Part shown: in pieces, positions 45,883-56,626 of the stretch
Layout: every line of letters begins with the position of its first letter
How positions within the stretch are numbered: the first letter of the stretch is position 1
DNA from: Glaciimonas sp. PCH181
Lineage (GTDB): Bacteria > Pseudomonadota > Gammaproteobacteria > Burkholderiales > Burkholderiaceae_D
Direction: 5' to 3'
Assembly (NCBI RefSeq): GCF_003056055.1
Contig: NZ_PYFP01000001.1
Coordinates: forward strand, 2,108,001-2,172,000
DNA: 64,000 nt
Notes under the pieces: generated by a model
The model's input: only the letters and a program-made list of their open reading frames with translations
What the model was told of the DNA's origin: nothing
Database searches by the model: none
Position numbers and translations under genes: made by a program

Positions 45883-48800
45883 ATGAAACGCATGTTGTTT
45901 AATGCTACGCAGCAAGAAGAATTGCGCGTAGCGATTGTTGACGGGCAAAAGCTCATCGACATCGATATCGAAACCACCGGACGCGAACAACGCAAGTCCA
46001 ATATTTACAAAGGTGTGATTACCCGTATCGAGCCGTCGCTGGAAGCCTGCTTCGTCAATTACGGCGAAGAACGCCACGGTTTCTTACCGTTCAAAGAAGT
46101 TGCCCGCACCTATTTTAAAGAAGGCGTCGATGTCCGCAGCGCTTCGATTAAAGAAGCCCTGCGCGAAGGCCAGGAAATCATGGTCCAGGTCGAAAAGGAA
46201 GAGCGCGGCAACAAAGGCGCCGCCCTGACCTCTTTCGTCTCACTGGCCGGTCGCTACCTGGTATTAATGCCTAATAACCCACGTGGTGGTGGGGTTTCCC
46301 GTCGCGTTGAAGGTGAAGACCGCCAGGAACTGCGCGAGACGATGGACAAGCTGGACCTGCCATCAGGTATGTCAGTCATTGCCCGTACCGCCGGTATTGG
46401 CCGTAATGTTGACGAACTACAATGGGATTTGAATTACCTGATGCAGCTTTGGCGCGCAATCGAAGGCGCTGGCACGCAAGGTAACGGCGCTTTCCTGATT
46501 TATCAAGAATCGTCATTGGTCATCCGCGCTATCCGCGACTATTTCCAACCGGATATCGGCGAAATCCTGATCGACACCGACGAAATTCACGAACAAGCAC
46601 AGCAATTCATGGCGCACGTGATGCCGGACATGGTTCACCGCGTCAAGCGCTACCACGATGACGTGCCACTGTTTTCGCGTTTCCAGATCGAACATCAGAT
46701 CGAAACAGCCTATTCCCGCACTGTGCCATTGCCATCCGGCGGCGCGATTGTGATCGATCACACCGAAGCCCTGGTATCAGTCGACGTCAACTCAGCCCGC
46801 GCAACCCGCGGCAGTGACATCGAAACCACGGCCTTTAACACCAACTGCGAAGCGGCTGAAGAAGTCGCCCGCCAATTGCGTTTACGCGATTTGGGTGGTT
46901 TGATCGTCATCGACTTCATCGACATGGAGAATTCGAAGAACCAGCGTGAAGTCGAAACACGCCTGAAAGATGCGCTGCGCTACGATCGTGCTCGTGTACA
47001 AATGGGCAAGATTTCACGCTTCGGCTTGATGGAATTGTCCCGTCAGCGCCTGCGTCCTTCGTTATCCGAAGGCAGCCATGTAACCTGCCCACGTTGTAAC
47101 GGTACGGGTCACATCCGCGATATCGAATCGTCCGCCTTGCAAGTCCTGCGCATCATCCAGGAAGAAGCAATGAAAGAAAACTCGGCCGCCATTCATGTTC
47201 AGGCGCCAGTCGATGTTGCAGGTTTCTTGCTCAATGAAAAGCGTGGCGAGATTCTCAAAATCGAAACACGTCACCGCGTTGCCGTGATTTTGATCCCGAA
47301 CAAACATCTGGAAACCCCTCATTACAAACTGGAACGTCTGAAGCATGACGATCCGCGTTTGGAAGAAACTCAGGCCAGCTACAACATGGCAGAGCAAGCT
47401 GACACCGATATCGGTTACAGCAAGCGTCAAAAAGAAGAAGGCAAACCGCGTCAGGAAGCCGTCGTCAAGGGCATTACCCCTGACCAACCAGCACCTATCG
47501 TTGAACGCAAACCAGTGACTGTCGCACCGGCCGTGGCACCAACGATTGCCAACACCGGCGAAGGTTTGATTGCCAAGATCATCGCGTTCTTCACCAAGAA
47601 ACCGGCAACAACAGTTGTTGCTACACCAACTGTAACAGCCGCTAAACCGCCTCAAGCGCGTGACCGCACCGAACGTGGCAACGATCGCAATGGCCGTGGC
47701 CAGCGTGGTCGCAGCCGCGGCGGCCGTAATCGTGATCGTGACGAAGAAGGCGCACCGGTTGAAGTACGTGAAGAAAATGCCAACAGTGCTAAAAAGCCAA
47801 TCGCAGTAGCAGACGTCGCAATTGCTGCCGCCGCAGAGGCCAAAGCACAGCAACGTCAAGCGCGCCCACCACGTGAACCAAAAGAGCCACGCGAGCCTAG
47901 TGAAGCCCGTCCAGAAGGTCGCCAACGTGCCGAGCGCGCGCCGCGTCCTCCACGGGAAGAGCGCAAAGAAGTTGTGAGCGAAGTCAAGAAGGAAGAAGCA
48001 CTGCCAAGCACACCAATTGTTGAAACACCATTGGTTGCAGCAGAAGTTGTCGCGGCGAAAACTGCTGACATCGAAGCGTTCGATGCAAGCGCTCCACGTG
48101 CCGAAGGCGAAGCAGCAGAAGGCGAAGAACCACGTCGTCGTCGTCGTCGCGGTGGCCGCAACCGTAACCGCAGAGATCGCGATACGAACGAGACCGGTGT
48201 TGAAGGTAGCGAAAGCTTGCTAGACGAGAATGGTGATGCTGTTGAAAACAACACCATTGAAGTTAGCCATGCCGTTGCCGCCAATGAAGAAGTTAGCACC
48301 GTTGCTACCGTCGCCACAGTAACAGCGGCAGCAGCATTGATTGCAACGCCAGTGTTAGCCCATGTTGTGACGGCTCAAGAGCGTACGGAAGAAGCAGCGC
48401 ACGAAACGGCTGCAACAACTGTAGCGTCAGCGCCAATTGTCCCAAGCCCGCTCACAGTTGCTGTCGCTGCACCAACCGCTCCGCAGCATGTTGCACCCGT
48501 TGCTGAAGTGATCGACACACAGCCTGAGGTAGAAGCCGCGAAAGAAATATTCGCTGCGCCGGTAGCGCCGGCAACCCCAGTAACAGAAGCAGAAGCAGAG
48601 GCAGTCAATGCTCCTGAACCAGTTGCCGACATACCAGCTGCACCTGTCATTGCCGCGTTGCCAGAAGTTGCTGAAACGCCTTCTTTCCAGACACCAAAGG
48701 AAGAAGTCATTGAAGCACCTAAGGTAACTGAAGCAACTTCGTTAAGCGAAGTAAACGAAGTAAGCGAAACAGTTCACGCGCCTGCGGTCGTTGAAGAAGT

Positions 48801-49149
48801 GGCAGCAGAGCCGGTTGCGACAGCGCCGACTGCCGCAGCACCAGCCACAGTTGCACCGGTTGCAGTCGAACCAGAACCAGTAATTGCCGCTGTGGCACAA
48901 CCGGTTCCTTCAGCACCGACCCCAGCGCCAGCAGCCGTTTCATCAACGTCATCTCCAGTCGATGATTTGCAAAGCGTATTGGCCTCTGCCGGTTTGACAT
49001 TGGCAGCGACCGATCCAGCTAAATTACGTGCAGCGCAGGAAGCAGCAGCTAACATCGTGGTTGCACCGCGTGCTCCACGTGAACGCAAACCGCAACCAGT
49101 GTTAGTGGATGAACCATTGGTCCAGATCGAAACCGAGCATCGGCAATAA
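45883..49149 (+). CDS. rne: ribonuclease E
   Basis: This 1088-residue endonuclease begins most mRNA decay and processes rRNA and tRNA. The start [18 protein letters not shown] is the family N-terminus; the upstream in-frame 65 codons are leader. The catalytic half has an S1 domain, [13 protein letters not shown] and [10 protein letters not shown] with the metal-binding aspartates, and zinc-link cysteines in [12 protein letters not shown]. The C-terminal half is disordered: two Arg-rich RNA-binding stretches (one with [17 protein letters not shown], another [17 protein letters not shown]) and a long Ala/Val/Pro/Glu-rich tail. A terminator lies about 100 bp downstream. Confidence 0.96.
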   Translation: MKRMLFNATQQEELRVAIVDGQKLIDIDIETTGREQRKSNIYKGVITRIEPSLEACFVNYGEERHGFLPFKEVARTYFKEGVDVRSASIKEALREGQEIMVQVEKEERGNKGAALTSFVSLAGRYLVLMPNNPRGGGVSRRVEGEDRQELRETMDKLDLPSGMSVIARTAGIGRNVDELQWDLNYLMQLWRAIEGAGTQGNGAFLIYQESSLVIRAIRDYFQPDIGEILIDTDEIHEQAQQFMAHVMPDMVHRVKRYHDDVPLFSRFQIEHQIETAYSRTVPLPSGGAIVIDHTEALVSVDVNSARATRGSDIETTAFNTNCEAAEEVARQLRLRDLGGLIVIDFIDMENSKNQREVETRLKDALRYDRARVQMGKISRFGLMELSRQRLRPSLSEGSHVTCPRCNGTGHIRDIESSALQVLRIIQEEAMKENSAAIHVQAPVDVAGFLLNEKRGEILKIETRHRVAVILIPNKHLETPHYKLERLKHDDPRLEETQASYNMAEQADTDIGYSKRQKEEGKPRQEAVVKGITPDQPAPIVERKPVTVAPAVAPTIANTGEGLIAKIIAFFTKKPATTVVATPTVTAAKPPQARDRTERGNDRNGRGQRGRSRGGRNRDRDEEGAPVEVREENANSAKKPIAVADVAIAAAAEAKAQQRQARPPREPKEPREPSEARPEGRQRAERAPRPPREERKEVVSEVKKEEALPSTPIVETPLVAAEVVAAKTADIEAFDASAPRAEGEAAEGEEPRRRRRRGGRNRNRRDRDTNETGVEGSESLLDENGDAVENNTIEVSHAVAANEEVSTVATVATVTAAAALIATPVLAHVVTAQERTEEAAHETAATTVASAPIVPSPLTVAVAAPTAPQHVAPVAEVIDTQPEVEAAKEIFAAPVAPATPVTEAEAEAVNAPEPVADIPAAPVIAALPEVAETPSFQTPKEEVIEAPKVTEATSLSEVNEVSETVHAPAVVEEVAAEPVATAPTAAAPATVAPVAVEPEPVIAAVAQPVPSAPTPAPAAVSSTSSPVDDLQSVLASAGLTLAATDPAKLRAAQEAAANIVVAPRAPRERKPQPVLVDEPLVQIETEHRQ

Positions 49150-49250
49150 GTTGCATATGAACGTGCAGAAGATCGATTAATTAGTGGGATGATAAGGGCG
49201 GGTAGGCAACGCTCTTCCCCACTGACTAAATCTGCGTTAGAAAGACAAAG

Positions 49251-49275
49251 AGGGAGTAGAAAAACTCCCTTTTTT
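49251..49275 (+). terminator. intrinsic terminator of rne
   Basis: AGGGAGT pairs with ACTCCCT around six A/G bases, followed by TTTTT. It lies 100 bases after the rne stop. Confidence 0.88.
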
Positions 49276-49398
49276 ATCGTCCAGAATTTCGTCGCCGAGC
49301 ACCAAGAATTTGCCACCGTGGTATCTTGCGTAAAGATCTATCCATAGCGCAAAGAGGTAAAGTTGCATGCCATTTCCAGTATTTTTCAGATAGACACT

Positions 49399-50508
49399 AT
49401 GACTAAAAAAGTCATCCCGCTGATCGATCAACGACTGCTTCCTCCCGGTCTTCCGACCACCCTTGAAACCCCTACCGGTTTGATAACGGATGTTTCAGGA
49501 CGGCCCTTGCATGACTTGCGCATCTCAGTGACCGATCGCTGCAATTTCCGCTGCGTGTATTGCATGCCACGAGAAGTTTTTGATAAAAATTACACATTCC
49601 TACCGCACACGGATCTTCTGTCATTCGAAGAAATTACCCGTTTAGCGAGTCTTTTTGTCGCGCATGGCGTTCAGAAAATCCGCCTGACCGGCGGCGAGCC
49701 ATTGCTACGTAAACATATCGAAAAGTTAATCGAGAAGCTCAGTGCACTAAGAACGCCAGACGGAAAAGATATCGATCTGACGCTTACCACCAATGGTTCG
49801 CTGCTGGCAAAAAAGGCACAGTCGCTCAAGGATGCCGGACTAAATCGTGTCACTGTGTCGCTGGATGCAATCGACGAAAACATCTTTAAAAAGATGAACG
49901 ATGCCGATTTCCCTGTAGCTGACGTATTGCATGGACTCGACATGGCGCATCAGGTTGGACTTGGACCGATTAAAGTCAATATGGTCGTTAAGCGTGGTGT
50001 CAACGATCAGGAAATTTTGCCGATGGCACGTTATTTCAAGACATCGCCATTCATTCTGCGATTTATCGAATACATGGATGTTGGTACTTCAAATGGTTGG
50101 AAAATGGACGAGGTCGTGCCTTCCGCAGAAGTCATCCAACGTCTGCAAAACGTTTTCCCGATGGCGCCGTTAGCCGCCAATTACACCGGCGAAACCGCCC
50201 AACGCTGGCGCTATCAAGACGGTGACGGTGAAATCGGCTTGATTTCCAGCGTCACGCAAGCCTTCTGTAGCGATTGCAGTCGTGCGCGATTATCGACCGA
50301 AGGTAAGTTGTACACTTGTTTATTCGCCACTGAGGGGCACGATTTACGGGCCTTATTGCGTGGCAATGGCAGCGATGCAGAACTCTCGACCGTCATCGGC
50401 CAACTATGGCGCGTCAGAAATGACCGCTACTCAGAACTACGCACTCTAAACACTGACGGACTGGCTCCGCCAAGAAAAAAAGTAGAAATGTCGTACATCG
50501 GCGGATAA
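49399..50508 (+). CDS. moaA: GTP 3',8-cyclase (molybdenum cofactor synthesis)
   Basis: This 369-residue radical-SAM enzyme performs the first step of molybdenum cofactor synthesis with MoaC. The N-terminal [4Fe-4S] ligands are in CNFRCVYC (Cys48, 52, 55). A second cluster is bound by the C-terminal cysteines FCSDC and YTCLFA. The protein ends SYIGG; the terminal Gly-Gly is needed for catalysis in the family. [10 protein letters not shown] at 49399 is the chosen start. No MoaC gene is present here. Confidence 0.96.
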   Translation: MTKKVIPLIDQRLLPPGLPTTLETPTGLITDVSGRPLHDLRISVTDRCNFRCVYCMPREVFDKNYTFLPHTDLLSFEEITRLASLFVAHGVQKIRLTGGEPLLRKHIEKLIEKLSALRTPDGKDIDLTLTTNGSLLAKKAQSLKDAGLNRVTVSLDAIDENIFKKMNDADFPVADVLHGLDMAHQVGLGPIKVNMVVKRGVNDQEILPMARYFKTSPFILRFIEYMDVGTSNGWKMDEVVPSAEVIQRLQNVFPMAPLAANYTGETAQRWRYQDGDGEIGLISSVTQAFCSDCSRARLSTEGKLYTCLFATEGHDLRALLRGNGSDAELSTVIGQLWRVRNDRYSELRTLNTDGLAPPRKKVEMSYIGG

Positions 50509-50632
50509 TTCCAAGTAACCTCCGTTCGACCAACTTTGGTCATCTCTATCTCAGACCTTAGCCTCTACCCAGACTTTAAACTGACGCGTCCTCGCGTCTT
50601 CATTCATAGCCTCTATCCGGACCACCGCCATT

Positions 50633-51238
50633 ATGCAGCCCGATCAGATCACAGGACTTATTCTCGCCGGTGGCCGCGGCAGTCGCATGGGCGGTGTCGA
50701 CAAAGGATTGCAAACACTCAACGGCATGACGATGGTCGCGCACGTGATCTCCAAATTAACGCCGCAAGTCGGCGCGCTGATGATCAACGCCAACCGTAAT
50801 CTAGATGCCTATGCTGCCTTCGGCGTGCCGGTTTTGCCTGATGAAAATACCGATTTTTCCGGTCCTTTGGCCGGAATACAGGCTGGGCTGCGCCACTGTC
50901 AAACGCCTTATTTGGTTATAGCTCCCTGCGACTCGCCCTTCTTACCTGTGGATCTGGTGTCGCAATTATCGGCAGCATTTGAAAGTGCCGATGCTGATCT
51001 TGCTGTCGCCGCAACCACTGTCGTCGACCAACATGGCGATAAAAAACAAGCACAACCAGTGTTCATGTTGTTAAAGTCGGCATTAATTACCGATTTGACA
51101 CAGTTTTTAGATGAAGGGGGACGTAAAATCGAAACCTGGTATCGACGTCAGCATTACACAGAAGTGCTATTCGCCGATGCACTGGCATTTCGCAATATCA
51201 ATACGCCCGATGAATTACGTGAAGCAGATAACAACTAA
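50633..51238 (+). CDS. mobA: molybdenum cofactor guanylyltransferase
   Basis: The 201-residue enzyme links GMP to molybdenum cofactor to form the bis-MGD used by DMSO-reductase-family enzymes. The nucleotide-binding motif LILAGGRGSRMGGVDKGL is near residues 9-26, and APCDSPFLPVDLV follows. Its TAA stop shares its last A with the moeA ATG, so translation is coupled. Confidence 0.95.
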   Translation: MQPDQITGLILAGGRGSRMGGVDKGLQTLNGMTMVAHVISKLTPQVGALMINANRNLDAYAAFGVPVLPDENTDFSGPLAGIQAGLRHCQTPYLVIAPCDSPFLPVDLVSQLSAAFESADADLAVAATTVVDQHGDKKQAQPVFMLLKSALITDLTQFLDEGGRKIETWYRRQHYTEVLFADALAFRNINTPDELREADNN

Positions 51239-52584
51239 TGACAAAGCGCATCCCATCCGATACTCCGGCGACACCTCCTCCAGCATCAGCATTAACGCAG
51301 GCGATCAGTTGCGTTTCCGATTACGATCCGGAAGCATTACAAGTCACCCACGCGCAAGCCATTATCCGCAACTGCATCAGCCCCATCAATGCGATGGAAA
51401 AGGTGGCCATCCGCAGCGCACTTGATCGGGTACTTGCTACCGATATTATTTCGCCTATCAATGTCCCCGCGCACGATAATTCGGCCATGGATGGCTACGC
51501 GTTTCACGGCGAGGATTTGCGCGCAGAAGGTGCCACGGTATTAGAAGTCATCGGTACGGCGCACGCAGGATGGGCCTATGAAGGCACAGTCGGCAACGGT
51601 CAGGCGATACGCATCATGACAGGGGCATTAATGCCGGTGGGTCTCGATACGGTGATTCCTCAGGAGTTTGTCAGCGTCATCGACCACGCTAGCGATGCTA
51701 CGTCTTCCAAAGCAATCACGATTGCGTTCGGTGCGGTGAAGGCTGGCGCCAACCGCCGTCTGGCCGGAGAAGACTTGCAAGTCGGCGCTGCGGCATTAAA
51801 AAAGGGACGCATTTTGCGTCCGGCCGATCTTGGCCTGTTAGCCTCATTAGGGATCGCTGAAATCCCCGTTCAACGACGTTTGCGCGTCGCTTTCTTTTCC
51901 ACTGGGGATGAATTGCGGTCGGTCGGTGAAGTGCTCGATCCCGGCTGTGTCTATGACTCCAATCGCTACACGCTGTACGGCATGCTGACCCGCTTAGGCT
52001 GCGACATCATCGATATCGGCGTCGTAGCTGACGATCCGGCTGCTTTGGAAGCGGCATTCATTAACGCCGCTGAAAATGCCGATGCGATTATTACTTCCGG
52101 CGGCGTCTCCGTTGGCGATGCAGACCACACGCGGCAAATGATGGCCAAATTAGGTGAGGTCGCATTCTGGAAAATCGGCATGCGCCCCGGTCGCCCGCTG
52201 GCGTTTGGCACCATTAACAGCTCTGGCAAACCGGCAGTTTTTTTTGGTCTTCCCGGCAATCCGGTCGCCGTGATGGTGTCGTTTTATTTTTTTGCACGCG
52301 ATGCCTTACATCACTTGATGGGAGCGCATCCTGCACCTCTGCCACTCATGCAAGTATCGTCTGCATCGGCCATACGAAAAAAGCCGGGACGTACCGAATA
52401 TCAGCGCGGCATATTGTCACGTCAAACCAACGGTGAATGGTCGGTCAAACCAACAGGCGCCCAGGGTTCAGGGATTCTGCGCTCAATGGCCGAAGCCAAT
52501 TGCATGATCGTTTTAGCGCATAATCAAAGCGATGTTGGAATTGGTGATCAGGTAGATGTGATTTTGTTTGATGGCTTGATTTAA
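51238..52584 (+). CDS. moeA: molybdopterin molybdenumtransferase
   Basis: The 448-residue enzyme inserts molybdate into adenylated molybdopterin. Family blocks are NVPAHDNSAMDGYAFHGEDL, ITSGGVSVGDADH and KIGMRPGRPLAFGTI. About 45 extra residues precede the first conserved block. It overlaps mobA by one base and completes the moaA-mobA-moeA set. Confidence 0.95.
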   Translation: MTKRIPSDTPATPPPASALTQAISCVSDYDPEALQVTHAQAIIRNCISPINAMEKVAIRSALDRVLATDIISPINVPAHDNSAMDGYAFHGEDLRAEGATVLEVIGTAHAGWAYEGTVGNGQAIRIMTGALMPVGLDTVIPQEFVSVIDHASDATSSKAITIAFGAVKAGANRRLAGEDLQVGAAALKKGRILRPADLGLLASLGIAEIPVQRRLRVAFFSTGDELRSVGEVLDPGCVYDSNRYTLYGMLTRLGCDIIDIGVVADDPAALEAAFINAAENADAIITSGGVSVGDADHTRQMMAKLGEVAFWKIGMRPGRPLAFGTINSSGKPAVFFGLPGNPVAVMVSFYFFARDALHHLMGAHPAPLPLMQVSSASAIRKKPGRTEYQRGILSRQTNGEWSVKPTGAQGSGILRSMAEANCMIVLAHNQSDVGIGDQVDVILFDGLI

Positions 52585-52642
52585 ATCACACTTCGCTTGT
52601 ACTCGATGTGACTTAAGTCAGGCTGAATACGCTGAATGTTTA

Positions 52643-52680
52643 CTTTGCACTGTCGTGACAGCATTGACGGCAGTGCAAAG
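52643..52680. terminator. hairpin between convergent moeA and rmuC
   Basis: CTTTGCACTG pairs perfectly with CAGTGCAAAG over 10 bp, with a shorter inner CGT/ACG stem. It sits in the 112-bp gap between two convergent genes and likely ends both, though no T-run follows. Confidence 0.6.
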
Positions 52681-52696
52681 ATCAAAATTCCTCGAA

Positions 52697-54175
52697 TCAA
52701 ATTTCTTCGTCTTGCAATTGCGCGGTGTCCTTACCTAGCAATATTTGTGCGGCTTCGCTCGGCATTGCCTCCACCGATTTCAATTTACGCGCCATTTGCC
52801 GACTACGCACTTCAGCCTGATCGATATTTTTTGCAGCGCGCTCAAGGGTCAATTTGGTTGCGGCCAAGACGTCGCCAAATTTACTGAATTCGGTCTTAAC
52901 CGCACCCAATACTTGCCAGACTTCCGACGAACGCTTCTCTAACGCCAACGTTCTGAATCCCATCTGCAAACTGTTCAGCAGCGCCGATAACGTCGATGGG
53001 CCAGCGATGCTGATACGATGAATGCGCTGCAAATCGTCGGACAAACCGGGACGCCGCATGACTTCTGCATACAAACCTTCAGTCGGCAAAAAGAGAATTG
53101 CAAAATCAGTAGTAAGCGGCGGCGACAGATATTTTTCAGCGATGGTTTTAGCTTCACCGCGCACCGCGCGCTCTAACTCACGTCCAGCCAAGGCGACGCC
53201 TTCCGCATCCGCACGATCAGCCGCCTCCGATAGACGCTCGTACTGCTCCTTCGGAAATTTGGCATCAATCGGCATCCAAACAGGCGTATTGCCATCATCG
53301 CTTCCTGGCAATTTGATCGCGAACTCAACCCGCTCTCCGCTGCCCGGAACAGTCTCGACATTTTTCGCATATTGCTCTGGCGTCAAGACCTGCTCCAACA
53401 GCATTTCAAGCTGAACTTCACCCCACGTTCCACGGGTTTTGACGTTCGTCAGAACCCGCTTTAAATCGCCGACACCAATCGCCAATTGCTGCATTTCACC
53501 TAAACCCTGATGTACTTTTTCCAAACGGTCAGAGACGATCTGGAACGATTCTCCCAGCCGTTTTTCTAGGGTGGCGTGGAGTTTCTCATCCACCGTCTTA
53601 CGCATTTCTTCCAACCGCAAACCGTTGTCATTTTGCAAGTCTTTAATTTTAGCTTCAAGCGTCGTTCGGATTTCGGACATGCGTTGGGCATTCGATTCAG
53701 TCAGTGTCGCCAAAGTCTGATTTAACGTCTCACCAAAACGCTGCAACGACAAAGCCTGCTCTTCACGACTGGTCTGCGCTTGCTGATGCATCGCCAGCCG
53801 CATGCTGTCGAGTTGCTGTGCATTCGTTTCATTGAGTCGGACTAGTTGCTGCGCGAAAGCATCGATTTGACTATTTTGTAGTGTGGCGACGCTGGTCATT
53901 TGCGCCACCAGCGTCTGTTGCAATTGTCCAAAACTTGCGCCGATTTCCTGACGCGTACCCTGCGCACTGGTTTGCACCTGATCACGCAGTTCGCGTTCAT
54001 TGCGCTCGGCGATATCTTGCTGGCGACGCAGCAAATCATCTTTTAACTGCGTCAATTGCAGCAGATGAGAATCGGCATCGGCACCGCTGCGATTGCTGCG
54101 GAAAATGGTAAACACTTGCAGCGCGACGATGATGATCGCAAGAATAAATAAAACAATTAACGCAGTTGACGTCAT
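52697..54175 (-). CDS. rmuC: DNA recombination protein RmuC
   Basis: This 492-residue protein limits DNA inversion events and is nuclease-like. An N-terminal membrane segment (ALIVLFILAIIIVALQVFTI) is followed by a long coiled-coil to about residue 210 and the RmuC domain with KTRGTWGEVQLEMLLEQVL, WMPIDAKFPKEQYERL and FAILFLPTEGLYAEVMR. It is transcribed alone or with the haemoglobin gene upstream (78-bp gap). Confidence 0.95.
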   Translation of the reverse strand: MTSTALIVLFILAIIIVALQVFTIFRSNRSGADADSHLLQLTQLKDDLLRRQQDIAERNERELRDQVQTSAQGTRQEIGASFGQLQQTLVAQMTSVATLQNSQIDAFAQQLVRLNETNAQQLDSMRLAMHQQAQTSREEQALSLQRFGETLNQTLATLTESNAQRMSEIRTTLEAKIKDLQNDNGLRLEEMRKTVDEKLHATLEKRLGESFQIVSDRLEKVHQGLGEMQQLAIGVGDLKRVLTNVKTRGTWGEVQLEMLLEQVLTPEQYAKNVETVPGSGERVEFAIKLPGSDDGNTPVWMPIDAKFPKEQYERLSEAADRADAEGVALAGRELERAVRGEAKTIAEKYLSPPLTTDFAILFLPTEGLYAEVMRRPGLSDDLQRIHRISIAGPSTLSALLNSLQMGFRTLALEKRSSEVWQVLGAVKTEFSKFGDVLAATKLTLERAAKNIDQAEVRSRQMARKLKSVEAMPSEAAQILLGKDTAQLQDEEI

Positions 54176-54252
54176 GGGGTCGATTCAAAAAAAAGGGGCT
54201 GCATCGGCAACCCGTTGAAAAAATATGCTGACTCAGCACGAGAGCACGAGAT

Positions 54253-54699
54253 TTAAGCCTCGACCTTATCGGCTTTGTTGCGCATCCAATCCGCAGTATC
54301 AAAAAAAGAGGCCAGCAAACGCTGCTGCAATCCCTCATCCATTCCGACGTCCTGCATCGCCAATGCCATACAACGCAGCCATTGATCCCGCTCTGGCGTG
54401 GCAATCGCATACGGTAAATGGCGCGCGCGCAATCGAGGATGACCAAACCGCTCAACAAATAAATCGGGGCCGCCACTCCAGCCCGACAAAAACCAAAAGA
54501 ATTTATCCCGAGAACCATCCAGCGAAGTCGGATGCAATACCCGAATACCGGCAAAATCAGGTTCCAGATCCATTAAATCGTAAAAGCGATCAACTAGTTC
54601 ACGCAAACGTTCGCCGCCGCCGATTAGCGCATACAGAGAAGGCGGTTGTGCCGACTCTGCGGTAAGGTCGGTAATAGAGGAATTTTTATCAATAGTCAT
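54253..54699 (-). CDS. group II truncated haemoglobin
   Basis: The 148-residue protein has the truncated-globin pattern: LYALIGGGERLRELVDRFYD, FWFLSGWSGGPDLFVERFGHP, and RLRARHLPYAIATPERDQWL with the probable proximal histidine in RARH and a conserved Trp. Such haemoglobins bind oxygen or nitric oxide. The start MTIDKNSS at 54699 is preferred; a 16-residue longer frame has no support. Confidence 0.88.
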   Translation of the reverse strand: MTIDKNSSITDLTAESAQPPSLYALIGGGERLRELVDRFYDLMDLEPDFAGIRVLHPTSLDGSRDKFFWFLSGWSGGPDLFVERFGHPRLRARHLPYAIATPERDQWLRCMALAMQDVGMDEGLQQRLLASFFDTADWMRNKADKVEA

Positions 54700-55007
54700 A
54701 GAACGGAATGATAACGCAACCCGCGTTGAAATATTCGGACAGCCCACATCCCCCTCTCCAATATCCTCTTGTAGGTCAAAAAAACCAGCACACGTTATTG
54801 TTTCCTACGGGAAGACAAGCATTTCACTGATAGTTCCGGCCGCATGCATCTACTACTATTTACTCAACCTCAGTATCGCAAGTATTGCTGCAAGTAGTCA
54901 TATTTACTATCTCAGTTGTTAGAAGCACGGCAACGTTTCTTGGCAAGCCAGCCGAGCAAAGAAATCTACTCAAAAGTACCCAAATTTTCTTCGAAAGGAA
55001 ATTGATC

Positions 55008-55364
55008 ATGAATTCAATATCAGACAGCGAAGGGAATGTTAACCAACTACGCGATGGCGTAGCATCCCGCATCAAAGACAAAAGCGATGACTTGCACCAT
55101 GGCATTGACAAAGCCGCCGAAAACGCTAAACCCGCCGTTGACAATCTTGCTGCCAATGCGCATACCGGCGTCGATCAAGTGTCCAGCGCGCTCACCGTGG
55201 CTACTGAAAAATTAGCCCAGCGCACGCACGAATTAACCGAAACTTATCAACGTTACGCAGAAACTGGCCGCCGCTATGTACGTGAGAGCCCGGCCGTTTC
55301 TATCGGATTAGCGTTAGCTTTAGGCTACGTTCTCGCAAAGCTATTCAATCGCAGTGAGAACTAA
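55008..55364 (+). CDS. ElaB/YqjD/DUF883-family ribosome- or membrane-associated protein
   Basis: This 118-residue protein has a long amphipathic helical region and a C-terminal membrane segment VSIGLALALGYVLAKLF. This is the DUF883 layout of ElaB and YqjD, inner-membrane proteins that bind ribosomes in stationary phase in E. coli. The ATG at 55008 has ribosome site AAAGGAAA. The terminator that follows marks it as a single-gene unit. Confidence 0.82.
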   Translation: MNSISDSEGNVNQLRDGVASRIKDKSDDLHHGIDKAAENAKPAVDNLAANAHTGVDQVSSALTVATEKLAQRTHELTETYQRYAETGRRYVRESPAVSIGLALALGYVLAKLFNRSEN

Positions 55365-55399
55365 CTGAACTCACTGTTTCTGCAGGCACATCTCCGTCC

Positions 55400-55431
55400 A
55401 TCTGCTCCTTAACATGGAGCAGATAATTTTT
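55400..55431 (+). terminator. intrinsic terminator of the DUF883 gene
   Basis: ATCTGCTCC pairs with GGAGCAGAT around a 7-base loop and is followed by AATTTTT, 36 bases after the stop codon. Confidence 0.88.
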
Positions 55432-55513
55432 CGATAACGCATCACAGCGTTGACTTATCGACGATTAGCACCTCGCCGCGTGCATTATTTACACTATTTA
55501 ATAGGAGCAACAA

Positions 55514-55783
55514 ATGAAGAAAATCTTAATGCTGTCCTTCGCCGCCCTGGTCGCTAGCACGACTCTTCCGACGTTTGCGCAAAACACGACGCAACCGGAT
55601 GCTCAATCCATGCCAAGCAGCGGTATGGGCAAAACCGCCACTGACGACGCAAGCACCGGCAGCAGCATGAGCAAAAGCGATATGACCAAGAAAAAGCATA
55701 TGAAGAAAAAAATGCAAAAAAACAATATGTCCCAATCAACGCTGAATCCGGACGGCACTGAAAAAGTTGATACCAAGCATTAA
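55514..55783 (+). CDS. small secreted Met/Lys-rich protein
   Basis: This 89-residue protein has a clear signal peptide (MKKILMLSFAALVASTTLPTFA, cut about FAQ). The mature part is rich in Met, Ser and Lys: SMSKSDMTKKKHMKKKMQKN. Similar proteins are common in Burkholderiales and unassigned. The ribosome site TAGGAGCAAC supports it. It may be a stress-related periplasmic protein; this is inference. Confidence 0.75.
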   Translation: MKKILMLSFAALVASTTLPTFAQNTTQPDAQSMPSSGMGKTATDDASTGSSMSKSDMTKKKHMKKKMQKNNMSQSTLNPDGTEKVDTKH

Positions 55784-56001
55784 TAAGAAGTTAGGTGCAT
55801 CACATTTCTTCAGGCTAAAGGTCGCTTCCGGAATGCATGGACGCGGCCTGTGCCGTATCTCATCTACATCTGGTTTTTAATCTTACTTAGGCAGGTTTTA
55901 GGCAATCGACACGACACGCGACAACTCCGTGTGCTCCGTTCCCTGCCTGGCCCCCGGACCCTTGAAAAATAGTGCTCTTCGTCCCTTTGAAAGGATAGGC
56001 T

Positions 56002-56466
56002 ATGAAAAACGCAAACTCCGCAAAAGATGCCGTCAGTATGCTGGTCAAAGACCATAAAGACGTTAAAGCGATGTTCAAACAATTCGAAGATCTGACAGAT
56101 CGATCAAAGGCCAAGAAAAAACAACTCGCCGATCAGATTTGCGAGGCGCTGACATTACATACGCAGATAGAGGAAAAGATTTTCTATCCTGCGGTGCGAA
56201 AAGCGATTGGAGAGGATGATCTGATGGATGAGGCGCTGGTAGAACATGCCAGCGCCAAGGACTTGATCGCAGAAATTGAAATGATGGATCCGGGCGACGA
56301 TCTTTACGATGCAAAAGTCCACGTCTTGTCAGAACAAATTGAACACCATGTCGAGGAAGAAGAAACCGACATGTTTCCTAAAGCCAAAAAAAGCAAGCTT
56401 GACCTGGTCGAACTGGGAGAAGAAATGAGCGCTCTCAAAGCAGATTTACAGGGCGAAGCGCTTTAA
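56002..56466 (+). CDS. hemerythrin HHE-domain protein
   Basis: The 154-residue four-helix protein shows the metal-ligand pattern of hemerythrin HHE domains: LVKDHKDVKAMF, LHTQIEEKIFYPAV, ALVEHASAKDLI and IEHHVEEEETDMFP. These bind a diiron centre and may sense or store oxygen or protect against oxidation. It has AAAGGATAGGCT before its ATG and a terminator about 90 bases after. Confidence 0.88.
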   Translation: MKNANSAKDAVSMLVKDHKDVKAMFKQFEDLTDRSKAKKKQLADQICEALTLHTQIEEKIFYPAVRKAIGEDDLMDEALVEHASAKDLIAEIEMMDPGDDLYDAKVHVLSEQIEHHVEEEETDMFPKAKKSKLDLVELGEEMSALKADLQGEAL

Positions 56467-56555
56467 TAGTATGCAAAAGAATGACAATCATTCAGCGTGA
56501 CATTTGCGGCGAGGATTCTACGATTCGTCTGTAACCTACCGAATTCTTAAGTAAT

Positions 56556-56583
56556 AAAAACGGACCAGAACGGGCCGTTTTTA
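56556..56583. terminator. bidirectional intrinsic terminator
   Basis: AAAAACGG-A-CC pairs with GG-G-CCGTTTTT around a short loop. It lies between the convergent hemerythrin and FtsX-like permease genes. Confidence 0.85.
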
Positions 56584-56626
56584 TTGCTTTCAACGGTAAC
56601 GGATTACAGCTCGATTACAGACAGAT

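Noticed and set aside
47062..48710. Long antisense frames inside rne (for example 47062-47925 and 48375-48710)
   Set aside because: They mirror the biased Ala/Val/Pro/Glu codons of the RNase E tail; the translations are low complexity without start signals.
49150..49398. Molybdenum-cofactor riboswitch upstream of moaA
   Set aside because: The gap is mostly rne terminator; an imperfect AGTGGG/CCCACT pairing is present but I could not match the known motif.
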